Shown piece after piece: positions 1-9,035 of a DNA stretch of 64,000 nt. Each line of letters opens with the position of its first letter. The first letter of the stretch is position 1. The notes under the pieces are model-generated. The model was not told the origin of the DNA, did no database searches, and saw nothing but the letters and a program-made list of their open reading frames with translations. Source of the stretch: Neobittarella massiliensis (ex Bilen et al. 2018) (GTDB taxonomy: Bacteria > Bacillota > Clostridia > Oscillospirales > Ruminococcaceae); assembly GCF_900289145.1 (NCBI RefSeq), contig NZ_OKQO01000004.1, forward strand, positions 266,349-330,348, given 5' to 3'. A program made the position numbers and the translations under genes.

Positions 1-1
1 C

Positions 2-613
2 CAGATAGACATCGCCGTGCTGACTATTGATGATAATCAGGGCAAGTCGTCGATGGCATTCGCCGATGACTTTTACGACTATAATGGTCTGGGCTGCGGT
101 GAAACAGGCGATGGACTGATCCTGCTGATGGATATGGACGCGCGCAAAATCTGGATATCGACCAAAGGCAAAGCCATCGAGCTGTTCAGCGATCGCAATA
201 TCGATGATATCCTCGACGTGATCACCCCCAAAATGAGCGATGACGACTATTACAAAGCGGCCGACAAGTTCCTCTCGATGAGTGCTTACTGCATCGAGCA
301 TGAAGGTAAGCGGGTGAGCTCACAGTTTACTCCCGGCTTTATTTTGCTGGCTCTGGGCATCTCTTTGGGCGTGGGTGGCATTACCATATGGGTGATGTAT
401 GCCGGGCATAAAAATATTGCCGGTGGCGGCGGTACAGCTGGCCGGCGCGGCGCACAGAGCATGCAGCTATATATCAAAGAAGACCGTTTTGTGAGCACAC
501 ACACCAGCCGTACCGCCATACCAAAAGATAGTGGAGGTCACAGCGGCGGGGGGTCATCGACACATACCAGCTCTAGTGGCAGCAGCCACGGTGGCGGTGG
601 CCGCAGTTTTTAA
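2..613 (+). CDS. TPM-domain membrane protein (5' partial)
   Basis: The reading frame is open from the left edge, so the true start lies upstream. The visible N-terminal 110 or so residues resemble a TPM domain (YgcG/Psb32 type): a DD-rich segment near FADDFYD, then GLILLMDMDARKIWIST and a helical tail. One membrane segment follows (around FILLALGISLGVGGITIWV), then a Ser/Gly/His-rich low-complexity tail ending GGGGRSF. This order of TPM domain, single membrane helix and glycine-rich tail is usual for the family, whose members are linked to membrane-protein quality control or phosphatase activity. The exact role cannot be told. A strong terminator follows the stop. Confidence 0.8.
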   Translation, partial: QIDIAVLTIDDNQGKSSMAFADDFYDYNGLGCGETGDGLILLMDMDARKIWISTKGKAIELFSDRNIDDILDVITPKMSDDDYYKAADKFLSMSAYCIEHEGKRVSSQFTPGFILLALGISLGVGGITIWVMYAGHKNIAGGGGTAGRRGAQSMQLYIKEDRFVSTHTSRTAIPKDSGGHSGGGSSTHTSSSGSSHGGGGRSF

Positions 614-662
614 AGACTTAAAGTAGAGTGCATCTATTTGCATAAATATCAGTTTAAAAAGA

Positions 663-688
663 CCCGCTCGATCAGCGGGCCTTTTTTT
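663..688 (+). terminator. Intrinsic terminator after the TPM gene
   Basis: Stem CCCGCT/AGCGGG with a 5-nt loop is followed by a run of seven T. It lies 50 bp after the TPM stop. Confidence 0.85.
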
Positions 689-820
689 GTACCGGTTGGA
701 GCTGTCGAAGAAAAGCACATTGTGTAAACAGTAAGTGAGAATAATTGCCAAAATTGAAGAGATGCTATTGGCCATACATCCAAAATTGAAAGACTAATTG
801 TGTAAAATTTATGTAAAGTA

Positions 821-848
821 TTGACAGAGATGCTTTAAAACCTATAAT
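821..848 (+). promoter_or_regulatory. Sigma-A promoter of the 5'-nucleotidase gene
   Basis: Consensus TTGACA (821-826), 16-bp spacer, TATAAT (843-848). The start codon is about 150 bp downstream, leaving a long leader. The leader can form GCAAAAAG/CTTTTTGC (899-906 with 915-922) or GCAGG/CCTGC (908-912 with 927-931), but not both. The remaining intergenic sequence between 689 and 1001 shows no gene. Confidence 0.8.
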
Positions 849-1001
849 GAAAACAGAATTTGTAACTTTTCGTTCATATTTATTTTTGTAGATAAGAGGC
901 AAAAAGAGCAGGCCCTTTTTGCAAGACCTGCCCAAAAATATGAAGAGAATGTACCCTGGATGAATGTGAACGAAAACGTACACTTAATAAGGAGGATGTA
1001 C

Positions 1002-3710
1002 ATGAAAACCTTTAAACGGCTCATATCGATGGTCGTGACGGTGGCTATGGTCTTCAGCTTGGTACTGCCGAATGTCTCGGCGGCGCTCCCGAGTGGCGGC
1101 CAGACTGCTACAGTAACCATTTTCCACACCAACGATATGCACGGGGCCATCGGCAGCGATGGCAAGAGCTCAGTCGGCATGGATATGATCGCTGGCATAA
1201 AAGCGAACACACCCAATTCCCTATTAGTGGATGCCGGTGACTTCTCACAGGGCAACTTTGACGTATCGCACGACAATGGCGCCACTGCAGTAAAAATGAT
1301 GAAGTTGGCCGGATACGATGCGGCGGCAATGGGCAACCACGAGTTTGACTATGCGCTGCAGGACCTGTACAATAACATCTCGCTGGCCGCCGACACTTCA
1401 AATGGCCAGCACGGTTTCCCTGTTCTGGCGGCAAACGTAAAGGGTTTGGGCACCACCTTGCAGCCCTATTTTACCAAAGAACTGGATAATGGCGTTAAGG
1501 TCGGTGTATTTGGCATTCTGACCCCGTCGACTGCCGTGACGGCCAACCCCGCCAAACTCTCGGGCATCACGTTTGAAGATGTGGGCGATGTCGCCAATGA
1601 GATGGCGAAGACCTTGCGCACGGAGCAGGGCTGTGACGTTGTTATCTGTCTATCCCATTGTGGCTATGACGAAGCTGCCGGCGATTCCTCTTACGATATC
1701 GCCAACGCCGCCACCGACGAGACTGAAAAGATAGACGTCATCATCGACGGCCACGCTCACCAGGTGATGTTGGGCGACAGCAGCAAAAAGGTCGGTACCT
1801 ACCAGACACTCATCGCCTCTACCGGCACCAAACTGGCCTACCTGGGCAAAGTTGAGCTGACGATAGACAGCACCGGTGTCACCAGCGCCGTATCCACCGG
1901 TTTGGATTACGCCGCCATGAACACCTATTCCGATGCGGCGGTAAAAGCTGCCATCGATGCACTGGATGCCGAGATGGACCCCATACTCAATAAGGTCGTG
2001 GGCAAGAGCAAATCTAACCTTTGGGGCGGCAATGTGGGTATGCCCAACAAGGTGAGCATCGCCCGTCGCGGCGAGACCAATATGGGCTCTCTGGTGGCCG
2101 ATGCCCGCAGATGGCAAGCCATGCAGAATATGCCTACTGAGACCAGTGCCGGCACACCTTTTGTAGTGTTGCAGGGCGGCGGCGGCATACGCGATTCCAT
2201 CCCCGCCGGCGACATCACCCAACGGCAAATACTGACGGTCCTGCCCTTTGGCGGTTCTGACGTGTGCGTAGAAGTCACACCGAAACTGTTTTATGAGGTC
2301 ATTGAGGCGGGCCTGAGCGCTATGACCGGCCAAGATACCACCACCGGTGCTCTTTCGGCTGACGGCAATGTGCATGGCCGTTTCCCGCAGGCCTCCGGCT
2401 TTAGATACACCTACAATGTAAACGGCACTGCCAGTGACGTAAACAACAAGATCATGGGCAACCGTTTAAAAGAGATCTACCTGGTAAAAGACGATGGTAC
2501 GGAAGTACTGCTGGACAGGAACGACACCACTACCAAGATGATCTTGGTCTGCAGCGAGTACGAGATCGGCGGCGGCGACGGCTATTACATGCTGGGCAAT
2601 ACCAATAAAGTGGCCGAGCTCAATTCCTCCGATGTGGCACTGGTAGACTATATCAAATACCTGATGAGCCTGCCCGGCAATGAAGACGGCATTACCGTGC
2701 CGGTGGATTCTGGCCGCATCAAATTGGTAGATTCTCTCTACACCGCTGATTCTTTTGAGGCCACCATCATCGTAAAGGAAAATGATGCAGCGGTGGCGGA
2801 CCGTGAATTTGAAGTGTACTCTGATGGCGAGTATGTGGGCAATGCAAAGACCAATGCCGCTGGAGAGCTGCATATCAATTTGAAAAATGGCCCGCAGGAA
2901 GTAACGATCCGCTCGATCGATACAAGAATCACCTCGGAAGTCGCCTATATCGACAACATTGCCGGACTGCTCATCAATACCACATCCGGCGAGTTCTCCA
3001 CCCCGCTGCCGCAGGCAGTGACCGATGTAGAGAACGCTATCACCGCACTGCCCGATGAGATCAAGTCGGATAGCGATGTGGAGAAAGTGATCGATATCCT
3101 ATTGGCTATTGGCGAACTCAGCGACGAGGACTTCGACCGCGTGAGTTCTGATGCATTGCTCAAACTAGACGGTGCTATCGCAAAGGTAGCTAACTACAAC
3201 CACACTGCGGACAACGTCACTGTTTCTGGCGACAATCTGCCCTGGTACGTAAAGGTGACCGTCGCCCCCAGAGACGGCGGTGAAGACTCTGTAGCTGGTC
3301 TGCTGAAAGGCATCCCGGAGGGTAAGATGCTGGCCGATATCTACGAGATCAAACTGTTTGATATGCTCAGTGATCAAGAGTTCCAGCCCGAGGGACCGGT
3401 CAACGTCACTATCGTCTCGAAAGGTGTCCAAGACGTGCTAAAAGGCATCCAAGTCGCGCACCTGAAAGCCGATGGCTCGGTAGAACTGCTGGATGCCGCT
3501 GTTGAGGGTGATGCAGTCAGCATCACCACCTCCTCTTTCTCAGTCTTCGGTATCGTGGGCGAGAAGGTAGAGTCTGGCAAAAACGATAAACCAGATAACA
3601 AGAATGACTCTGCCAACACCGGTGACGATTTTGCCGTGGCGACAGTAGTTACCTTTACTGCTCTAGCCGGAGTGGCATTTGTTGCCCTGCGTAAGAAAAA
3701 AGAGAACTAG
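1002..3710 (+). CDS. Secreted, wall- or membrane-anchored 5'-nucleotidase
   Basis: Extracellular calcineurin-like phosphoesterase of the UshA/5'-nucleotidase family, 902 aa, which would release nucleosides from nucleotides outside the cell. An upstream in-frame ATG at 960 exists, but AAGGAGG at 989-995 fixes the start at 1002, where a signal peptide begins. Metallophosphatase motifs follow: HTNDMHG (42-48), DAGDF, GNHEFDY, SHCG and DGHAHQ. Next comes a 5'-nucleotidase C-terminal domain (GGGIRDSIPAGDIT, then a GGGDGYYML segment), and about 300 residues of Ig-like/linker sequence. The C-terminus has NTGD, a hydrophobic helix and RKKK, resembling a divergent sortase or stop-transfer anchor. It is transcribed alone, between its own promoter and terminator. 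Confidence 0.9.
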   Translation: MKTFKRLISMVVTVAMVFSLVLPNVSAALPSGGQTATVTIFHTNDMHGAIGSDGKSSVGMDMIAGIKANTPNSLLVDAGDFSQGNFDVSHDNGATAVKMMKLAGYDAAAMGNHEFDYALQDLYNNISLAADTSNGQHGFPVLAANVKGLGTTLQPYFTKELDNGVKVGVFGILTPSTAVTANPAKLSGITFEDVGDVANEMAKTLRTEQGCDVVICLSHCGYDEAAGDSSYDIANAATDETEKIDVIIDGHAHQVMLGDSSKKVGTYQTLIASTGTKLAYLGKVELTIDSTGVTSAVSTGLDYAAMNTYSDAAVKAAIDALDAEMDPILNKVVGKSKSNLWGGNVGMPNKVSIARRGETNMGSLVADARRWQAMQNMPTETSAGTPFVVLQGGGGIRDSIPAGDITQRQILTVLPFGGSDVCVEVTPKLFYEVIEAGLSAMTGQDTTTGALSADGNVHGRFPQASGFRYTYNVNGTASDVNNKIMGNRLKEIYLVKDDGTEVLLDRNDTTTKMILVCSEYEIGGGDGYYMLGNTNKVAELNSSDVALVDYIKYLMSLPGNEDGITVPVDSGRIKLVDSLYTADSFEATIIVKENDAAVADREFEVYSDGEYVGNAKTNAAGELHINLKNGPQEVTIRSIDTRITSEVAYIDNIAGLLINTTSGEFSTPLPQAVTDVENAITALPDEIKSDSDVEKVIDILLAIGELSDEDFDRVSSDALLKLDGAIAKVANYNHTADNVTVSGDNLPWYVKVTVAPRDGGEDSVAGLLKGIPEGKMLADIYEIKLFDMLSDQEFQPEGPVNVTIVSKGVQDVLKGIQVAHLKADGSVELLDAAVEGDAVSITTSSFSVFGIVGEKVESGKNDKPDNKNDSANTGDDFAVATVVTFTALAGVAFVALRKKKEN

Positions 3711-3743
3711 AGGTACACGGTCGTTCTAGATAAGAGCAAAAAA

Positions 3744-3769
3744 AGAGTGCCATTCGGCGCTCTTTTTTT
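3744..3769 (+). terminator. Intrinsic terminator after the 5'-nucleotidase gene
   Basis: Stem AGAGTGCC/GGCGCTCT (one G-T pair), loop ATTC, then seven T. Confidence 0.85.
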
Positions 3770-3943
3770 GCCGTATCAGCAGTACAAAAGAGACATGACT
3801 CGCTATCAAAACTACAGAAAATAGGCAAAAAACTAGTTTTTTTGACACTGTTTGCAGTATAATAGAGGAGATCACTTGTCAGAGCTATCCACTGATGGTA
3901 GGCGGGCCGATAGAGCCCTACAGAAGAATAAGGAGAATACGCT

Positions 3944-6900
3944 TTGTATATAGCAGACCTGCACATCCACTCAAAATATTCTCGGGCCACCAGTAAAGAC
4001 TGCGATGCCCCCCACCTGGATCAGTGGGCACGCCGCAAAGGTATTCAAGTAGTGGGTACCGGTGATTTTACACACCAGGCCTGGCGGCAGGAGCTGCGCG
4101 AACGGTTGCAGCCGGCTGAGGAGGGTTTCTATACACTGCGCCCGGAATACCGCATACCCGACCAGGTCGCTGGGCAGGTATGCGACCCGCGCTTTGTGGT
4201 GACCGGAGAGATAAGCTGTATCTATAAAAAAGACGGGCGCACAAGAAAAGTGCACAATGTGATATTGCTCCCCAGCCTGGAAGCGGCAGATGAGCTAGCC
4301 CGCCGGCTGGAGGCAGTGGGCAATATCCACTCGGACGGTCGGCCTATTCTGGGCCTGGATAGTCGTGACCTGCTGGAATTGACGCTGGAGAGCTGCCCGG
4401 AGGCAGTATTTGTACCCGCCCATATCTGGACCCCACATTTTTCAATGTTTGGCGCCTTCTCCGGTTTTGAGACGGTGGAACAGTGCTTTGGCGATCTGAG
4501 CGGGCACATCCACGCGCTGGAGACGGGTCTCTCCTCCGACCCGCCCATGAACTGGCAGGTATCGAGTATTGATGGATACACACTGATCTCGAATTCCGAT
4601 GCCCACTCACCAGCTAAGTTGGGGCGCGAGGCAAATCTGTTAGATACAGAGCTCTCTTACCCGGCGATGGCAGCAGCGATCTGCACTGGGGAGGGATTTG
4701 CCGGGACGCTGGAATTTTTCCCCGAAGAGGGAAAATATCATCTGGATGGCCACCGGAACTGCGATCTGTGCATCGAGCCGGCCGAGACGGTATGGCTGGG
4801 CGGTCGCTGTCCGGTGTGTGGAAAAAAGATCACGGTAGGCGTGCAGCACCGGGTAGAGGAATTGGCTGACCGGGCACTTGGTACGGTGCGGCCGGGCGCA
4901 AAACCTTATGAGAGCATCGTCCCACTGCCAGAGATCATCGCCGCCTCGACGGGAGTTTCGGCAACTAGCAAAAAGGTGCAGAGAACCTATATAGAGCTGT
5001 TGTGGCAACTGGGGCCGGAGTTTTTTATTCTGCGGCAGCTGGACACAGCGGAGGTCGAAAAGGTAGCCGGCCCGGCTATTGCAGAAGGTATTGCCCGACT
5101 GCGCCGTGGTGAAGTACAGCGTACCCCCGGTTATGACGGCGCTTACGGTAAAATACAGCTGTTTGATGAACAGGAGCTGGAACTGCTCAACGGCCAGATG
5201 ACGCTGTTGGTACCAGAAAAGAAAAAGAAAGCACCTCAAAAGCGCGAGACATTGCCGCTGACAGGTGGCAGCTCAGATAAGCAGCCAGCAGAGCCAGAGG
5301 AGAAGCGGCGTTTATCAACAGGCCCACTGGATGGCCTAAACGCCGAGCAGCTAGAAGCTGCTACCGCCACAGATCCGGTAATAGCAGTCATTGCTGGTCC
5401 GGGTACGGGTAAGACCAAGACACTGGTAGCCCGAATCGCACATCTGATCGAGCAAGGTGTTTCGCCCGCAAACATTACGGCAGTCACCTTTACTAATCAG
5501 GCGGCAACTGAGATGCGCCAGCGTTTAGAGGTTATGTTGGGCGGTAAGTCAGCACTGCGCGGTCTGACGGTGGGGACCTTTCACAGCATTTGCTTAAAGC
5601 TGTTGGGAAAGGTACAGCTGCTCAATGATGCGGCGGCAGCGGAGATCGCCGCTCAACTGATTCAGGAGTATGGGCGCAAAGAACGGCCTAAGAAATTATT
5701 ACAGACTATTTCGGCGGCCAAAAATAGTCGACAGACCGGCGAGTTGGACGATATCGTGGCTGCATATGACCAAAAGTTACAAGTGTACGGCCTGACTGAC
5801 CTGGATGATCTGTTGTTGCGCGCACTGCAAAAAGGACCGGGACGATCGGCCCGATTCACCCATCTGCTGGTAGACGAGTTTCAGGATATCAATCCGGTTC
5901 AATTTGATCTGGTGCAGTGCTGGGCGGCAAATAGCCAGAGCTTGTTTGCTATCGGCGATCCTGACCAGGCGATCTACGGATTTCGCGGGGCAGATGCCCA
6001 CTGCTTTGAGCGGCTGTCTGCCGGCGACCGACCGGTACGTACAGTGGTGTTGCGACAAAATTATCGCAGCACGCCGCAGGTACTCGACTGCGCCCGCGCC
6101 GTGATCGATCACAATCCGGGCGAGCCGCGACTTCTGCTGCCCCATCTGCCAGAAGGAGAACCGGTGGAATACGTGCAGTCAGCCACCGATTTTTCTGAAG
6201 GGGTGGCTATTGCCAAGGAAATCGCCCGCCTGTCCGGCGGTGTAGACATGTTGGCTGCTCAAGATATGGAACAGCCAGAACGTGTCTATGCCTTTGGTGA
6301 GATAGCAGTGTTGGCGCGCACACACCACCAATTAGATCTGATCGAACATTGTCTGCGCCACGATGACATCCCCTGTATCGTCACCGGGCGAGAAAATTAT
6401 TTAGAACAGCCAGAGGTACAAGGTGTGCTGGCCCTTTTTAGCTGGTTGTGTCAGCCGGCTGATCGTCCGGCACTGGGTGCGGCACTGCGGGTGCTGTGGA
6501 ACTGCCCAGAAGACCTGGTACAGTCAGTGTGTCGGCAGTGTGGTGAGATGGGGGAACTAGAGATAGAAGACCTACAGCGGACCTTCGGTCAACAGCCGCT
6601 GCTCGCCTCTTGGTTGACCGCAGTGGAGAGTTATCTACCCCACTTAAAAGATAAGCCGCTAAAGCTTTTACAACAATGGACCGACAACCAGCCGGAGCAG
6701 ACGGCAGGCCTGCAAAAGCTGCTGGGAGCCGCAGCTTTTTACAAAACGCTGCCAGAGATGTTGCAGGCGCTGATCTTGGGTCAGGAAGGCGATTTGCGCC
6801 GCCGCAGTGGTAAAGTCGGATCCGGTGGAGCAGTGCGGTTGATGACCCTGCACGGTGCCAAGGGATTGGAGTTTGCGGCGGTAATACTAGCGGGGCTTTC

Positions 6901-7114
6901 TAAAGGGAATTTGCCCCTGGAACGCGGTGGCGAAGTGGATGACCTGGAAGAGGAACGGCGGCTGTTTTATGTGGGGATTACCCGAGCTAAGGAGCACCTG
7001 ATGCTGACGGGAGCTGACAAGAGCAGCCTTTTTGTGGCTGAGCTGCCGGCAGAGGTGCGCATGATACAGCGCCGCCGCCCGGCACCCCGGGTACAACAGC
7101 TGCGCTTTTTCTAA
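3944..7114 (+). CDS. PHP-domain endonuclease Q-like / UvrD-type helicase fusion
   Basis: Predicted DNA-repair fusion of 1056 aa. The TTG start at 3944 is supported by AAGGAGA at 3930-3936 and by the PHP motif that begins at once (DLHIHS, H7 and H9). Residues 1 to about 420 match the PHP family that includes endonuclease Q, which nicks DNA 5' of deaminated bases. Visible are a TGDFTH motif, PAHIWTPH, SNSDAHS and a four-cysteine zinc site (CDLC then CPVC). A charged linker (about 425-468) leads to a superfamily 1A helicase: Walker A AGPGTGKT near 485, VDEFQDIN, GDPDQAIYGFRGA, LRQNYRST, TLHGAKGLEF and VGITRAKEHL. Standalone family members are about 390 aa. The thioesterase gene follows by 21 bp. 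Confidence 0.9.
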   Translation: MYIADLHIHSKYSRATSKDCDAPHLDQWARRKGIQVVGTGDFTHQAWRQELRERLQPAEEGFYTLRPEYRIPDQVAGQVCDPRFVVTGEISCIYKKDGRTRKVHNVILLPSLEAADELARRLEAVGNIHSDGRPILGLDSRDLLELTLESCPEAVFVPAHIWTPHFSMFGAFSGFETVEQCFGDLSGHIHALETGLSSDPPMNWQVSSIDGYTLISNSDAHSPAKLGREANLLDTELSYPAMAAAICTGEGFAGTLEFFPEEGKYHLDGHRNCDLCIEPAETVWLGGRCPVCGKKITVGVQHRVEELADRALGTVRPGAKPYESIVPLPEIIAASTGVSATSKKVQRTYIELLWQLGPEFFILRQLDTAEVEKVAGPAIAEGIARLRRGEVQRTPGYDGAYGKIQLFDEQELELLNGQMTLLVPEKKKKAPQKRETLPLTGGSSDKQPAEPEEKRRLSTGPLDGLNAEQLEAATATDPVIAVIAGPGTGKTKTLVARIAHLIEQGVSPANITAVTFTNQAATEMRQRLEVMLGGKSALRGLTVGTFHSICLKLLGKVQLLNDAAAAEIAAQLIQEYGRKERPKKLLQTISAAKNSRQTGELDDIVAAYDQKLQVYGLTDLDDLLLRALQKGPGRSARFTHLLVDEFQDINPVQFDLVQCWAANSQSLFAIGDPDQAIYGFRGADAHCFERLSAGDRPVRTVVLRQNYRSTPQVLDCARAVIDHNPGEPRLLLPHLPEGEPVEYVQSATDFSEGVAIAKEIARLSGGVDMLAAQDMEQPERVYAFGEIAVLARTHHQLDLIEHCLRHDDIPCIVTGRENYLEQPEVQGVLALFSWLCQPADRPALGAALRVLWNCPEDLVQSVCRQCGEMGELEIEDLQRTFGQQPLLASWLTAVESYLPHLKDKPLKLLQQWTDNQPEQTAGLQKLLGAAAFYKTLPEMLQALILGQEGDLRRRSGKVGSGGAVRLMTLHGAKGLEFAAVILAGLSKGNLPLERGGEVDDLEEERRLFYVGITRAKEHLMLTGADKSSLFVAELPAEVRMIQRRRPAPRVQQLRFF

Positions 7115-7135
7115 GAGCTACCGGAGGTCAAAAAA

Positions 7136-7621
7136 ATGAGAGTGAGGGAAAAGCAGGCCAACAGTCGTATGTGCGTGATCTGCGGGATGGATAATCCACT
7201 CGGTGTACAGGCACCGTTTTACGTAATGGAAGACGACTCGGTAATGACACGCTTTTGCTACCGCCCCGAACATCAGAGCTACCCCGGCCGGGTACACGGA
7301 GGTATGATCACAGCTATGCTCGATGAGTTGGGTTTCCGCGCCTACTGGGTGGTAGAGCCGGAGGTGTTGGCAGTTACCATGACGTTGCAGACCAAATACC
7401 GCAAACCAGTACCCTACGGGGTGCCGCTGCTGGGACAGGGTTCTATAGAGATGGCCAACTCACGATTTGTGAAGAGCCACGCCGAGATACGAGACTTAGA
7501 TGGGGAAGTACTGGCCGAAGCCGAGATGAAGTATATCAAGTTGCCGAGTGCGGCAGTGACCGACGCTGACTTTCACGAGGAGATGTGCTATCCGTTGATA
7601 GATGATGTGTGGGAGCTATAA
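7136..7621 (+). CDS. Hotdog-fold (PaaI-like) acyl-CoA thioesterase
   Basis: 161 aa, single hotdog domain. The motif GRVHGGMITAMLDELG (about 44-59) is the usual HGG...D/E active-site helix of PaaI/4HBT thioesterases, followed by beta strands such as TLQTKYRKPVP. A CxxC pair near the N-terminus (CVICGMDN) is common in this subfamily. The start is supported by GGAGG before it. It lies 21 bp after the PHP/UvrD gene and may be cotranscribed. The substrate is unknown. Confidence 0.8.
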   Translation: MRVREKQANSRMCVICGMDNPLGVQAPFYVMEDDSVMTRFCYRPEHQSYPGRVHGGMITAMLDELGFRAYWVVEPEVLAVTMTLQTKYRKPVPYGVPLLGQGSIEMANSRFVKSHAEIRDLDGEVLAEAEMKYIKLPSAAVTDADFHEEMCYPLIDDVWEL

Positions 7622-8270
7622 ATATTCTTGCTGTATTCCTTTCATATTCCAGAAAACAGTGCAAAGATAACGGCGTCTACTGGTCAATTGAGAGGAAGAC
7701 GCAGGGATGTTATCTCCGGTGTGATCTGCTACTTTAACAGGCCTAATCTAAATATAATTGTAAACAATTTTAGTACAAAACGGGAGTATGCAGATTATTA
7801 TAGGTTGGCCGTCAAGTGTTTTCCTATCTACTGATATACGCCCACTGTCTTGGAAAATACCCGTACAAAATGTACGTATTTTAACAAAATAGAAACAGAA
7901 GTCCTATATGCTCTATATACTTGTAGGTATAGATGCTTGTACGAGCGCATACAGAAGGAACAAAGGCAGTCGTCGATGGACACGAACCGGATATAAACCC
8001 CGATTTTTCACAACACAGAATATTTAATGTCGAGAGACTGCGCTTTTATCATCAGCAATTACTATCTTGCCATTGGTTATCTGGAGCATCGAATCCCCAC
8101 TTTCTGAACTGCTGCCAGCAGATATGGGTAGAAAGAGATACTTCAGTACTTTTTAGTCAGGAGGGGTCTAGGGCCGCTACACGCTCAAGTGCTAAAGAAG
8201 GCATTGGTGCAGATCAAGACAAAAATGCAATAGTAGGGGCGAATTCCTGAGTTAAATACTTATAATATAA
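7622..8270. other. Region without a supported gene
   Basis: About 650 bp, more AT-rich than its surroundings. Open frames at 7628-7834 and 7933-8250 have no good ribosome binding site and no recognisable domain. A short frame ending near 8230 (reading KKALVQIKTKMQ) looks protein-like but cannot be extended, so degraded coding sequence is possible. Confidence 0.4.
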
Positions 8271-8305
8271 AAGTGGCGCTATATTTATATAGCGCCACTT
8301 TTTGC
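8271..8305. terminator. Bidirectional intrinsic terminator
   Basis: Perfect 14-bp inverted repeat (AAGTGGCGCTATAT and its complement) around TT, flanked by A and T runs. It most likely ends the minus-strand VOC gene and any transcript from the left. Confidence 0.8.
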
Positions 8306-8344
8306 TTATCAGTAGATTTATAAGCAGCTATAACTGCTCGCTGC

Positions 8345-8716
8345 TCAATCTGCCAGGCAGAGACAGAGCGGATGACCGGCAGGGTCGAACATGGTGACGA
8401 AATGATCTCCGCCAAATTGAGCGGTAGCCTTAATAGCCCCCAACTGCTCTGCTTTAGCTACAGCTGCCGCCACATCGGGCACCAGAAAGTCAAAGTGCAG
8501 CTGTTTTTGCTGCTTATCAGGTTCCTCTGGCCAGACAGGAGCTACATAGTCTTCCTCCTGAACAAAAAGAAACATCACGCCGTTTTTGCTGACCACTGCC
8601 GGATGTCCAAACATCTCACTGCGAGACCAGCCCAGCAATTCCTGGTAAAACGTGCAGAGTTTCTGTTCATCTGGGCAATCCACCACAATATCGGCTAGTT
8701 TGATCTGATCAGCCAT
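8345..8716 (-). CDS. VOC (glyoxalase/bleomycin-resistance) family protein
   Basis: 123 aa, a single VOC domain of two beta-alpha-beta-beta-beta modules. The N-terminal module reads LADIVVDCPD...FYQELLGW. The second has QLHFDFLVPDVAAAV and ends MFDPAGHPLCLC, a common VOC ending. AGGAGGG lies just upstream of the ATG. Family members are metal-dependent lyases, dioxygenases or binding proteins. No substrate can be assigned, and the gene stands alone. Confidence 0.8.
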   Translation of the reverse strand: MADQIKLADIVVDCPDEQKLCTFYQELLGWSRSEMFGHPAVVSKNGVMFLFVQEEDYVAPVWPEEPDKQQKQLHFDFLVPDVAAAVAKAEQLGAIKATAQFGGDHFVTMFDPAGHPLCLCLAD

Positions 8717-8934
8717 TGAGATCCCTCCTATTCGTTAGACAAGTAGAACAATTTTACAATCTTACCATACTACTTGCTGCAGGTAGAAACAAGAGATCTC
8801 ATATACTTTTTACAGATTGTACAGGAATTGCTGCCTCGATACCGTGCATCTGCCGATAATACTGGTATGCAAAAAAGAGTGAGACAGTGTTGAGCACAAA
8901 TGCAGGGTACAGAAAGAATGGTTTAGTATAAATA
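8717..8934. other. Intergenic region, no gene seen
   Basis: It lies upstream of the VOC gene and downstream of ppdK, both on the minus strand. I see no supported reading frame or RNA. Confidence 0.5.
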
Positions 8935-8971
8935 AAAAGGCACCCGACGTTTAAAACGGCGGGTGCTTTTT
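8935..8971 (-). terminator. Intrinsic terminator of ppdK
   Basis: GCACCCG/CGGGTGC with a continued CGTT/AACG stem and A/T runs on both sides. It lies about 65 bp past the ppdK stop on the minus strand. Confidence 0.8.
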
Positions 8972-9035
8972 ATTCACTTAGATAAACCTAGACAGAGTTC
9001 TTCGGTGCCAGGCACCGGCGCCCTGGTTAAAAAAC

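Noticed and set aside
1650..2375. A 241-codon open frame antisense to the 5'-nucleotidase gene
   Set aside because: No ribosome binding site or domain; the opposite strand encodes conserved nucleotidase motifs.
3842..3863. TTGACA/TATAAT promoter before the PHP/UvrD gene
   Set aside because: The two boxes are only 10 bp apart, so they cannot act as one sigma-A promoter. The TATAAT alone may still be used.
7933..8250. A 105-codon plus-strand frame
   Set aside because: No convincing Shine-Dalgarno sequence, odd composition and no family resemblance; kept only as an unassigned region.
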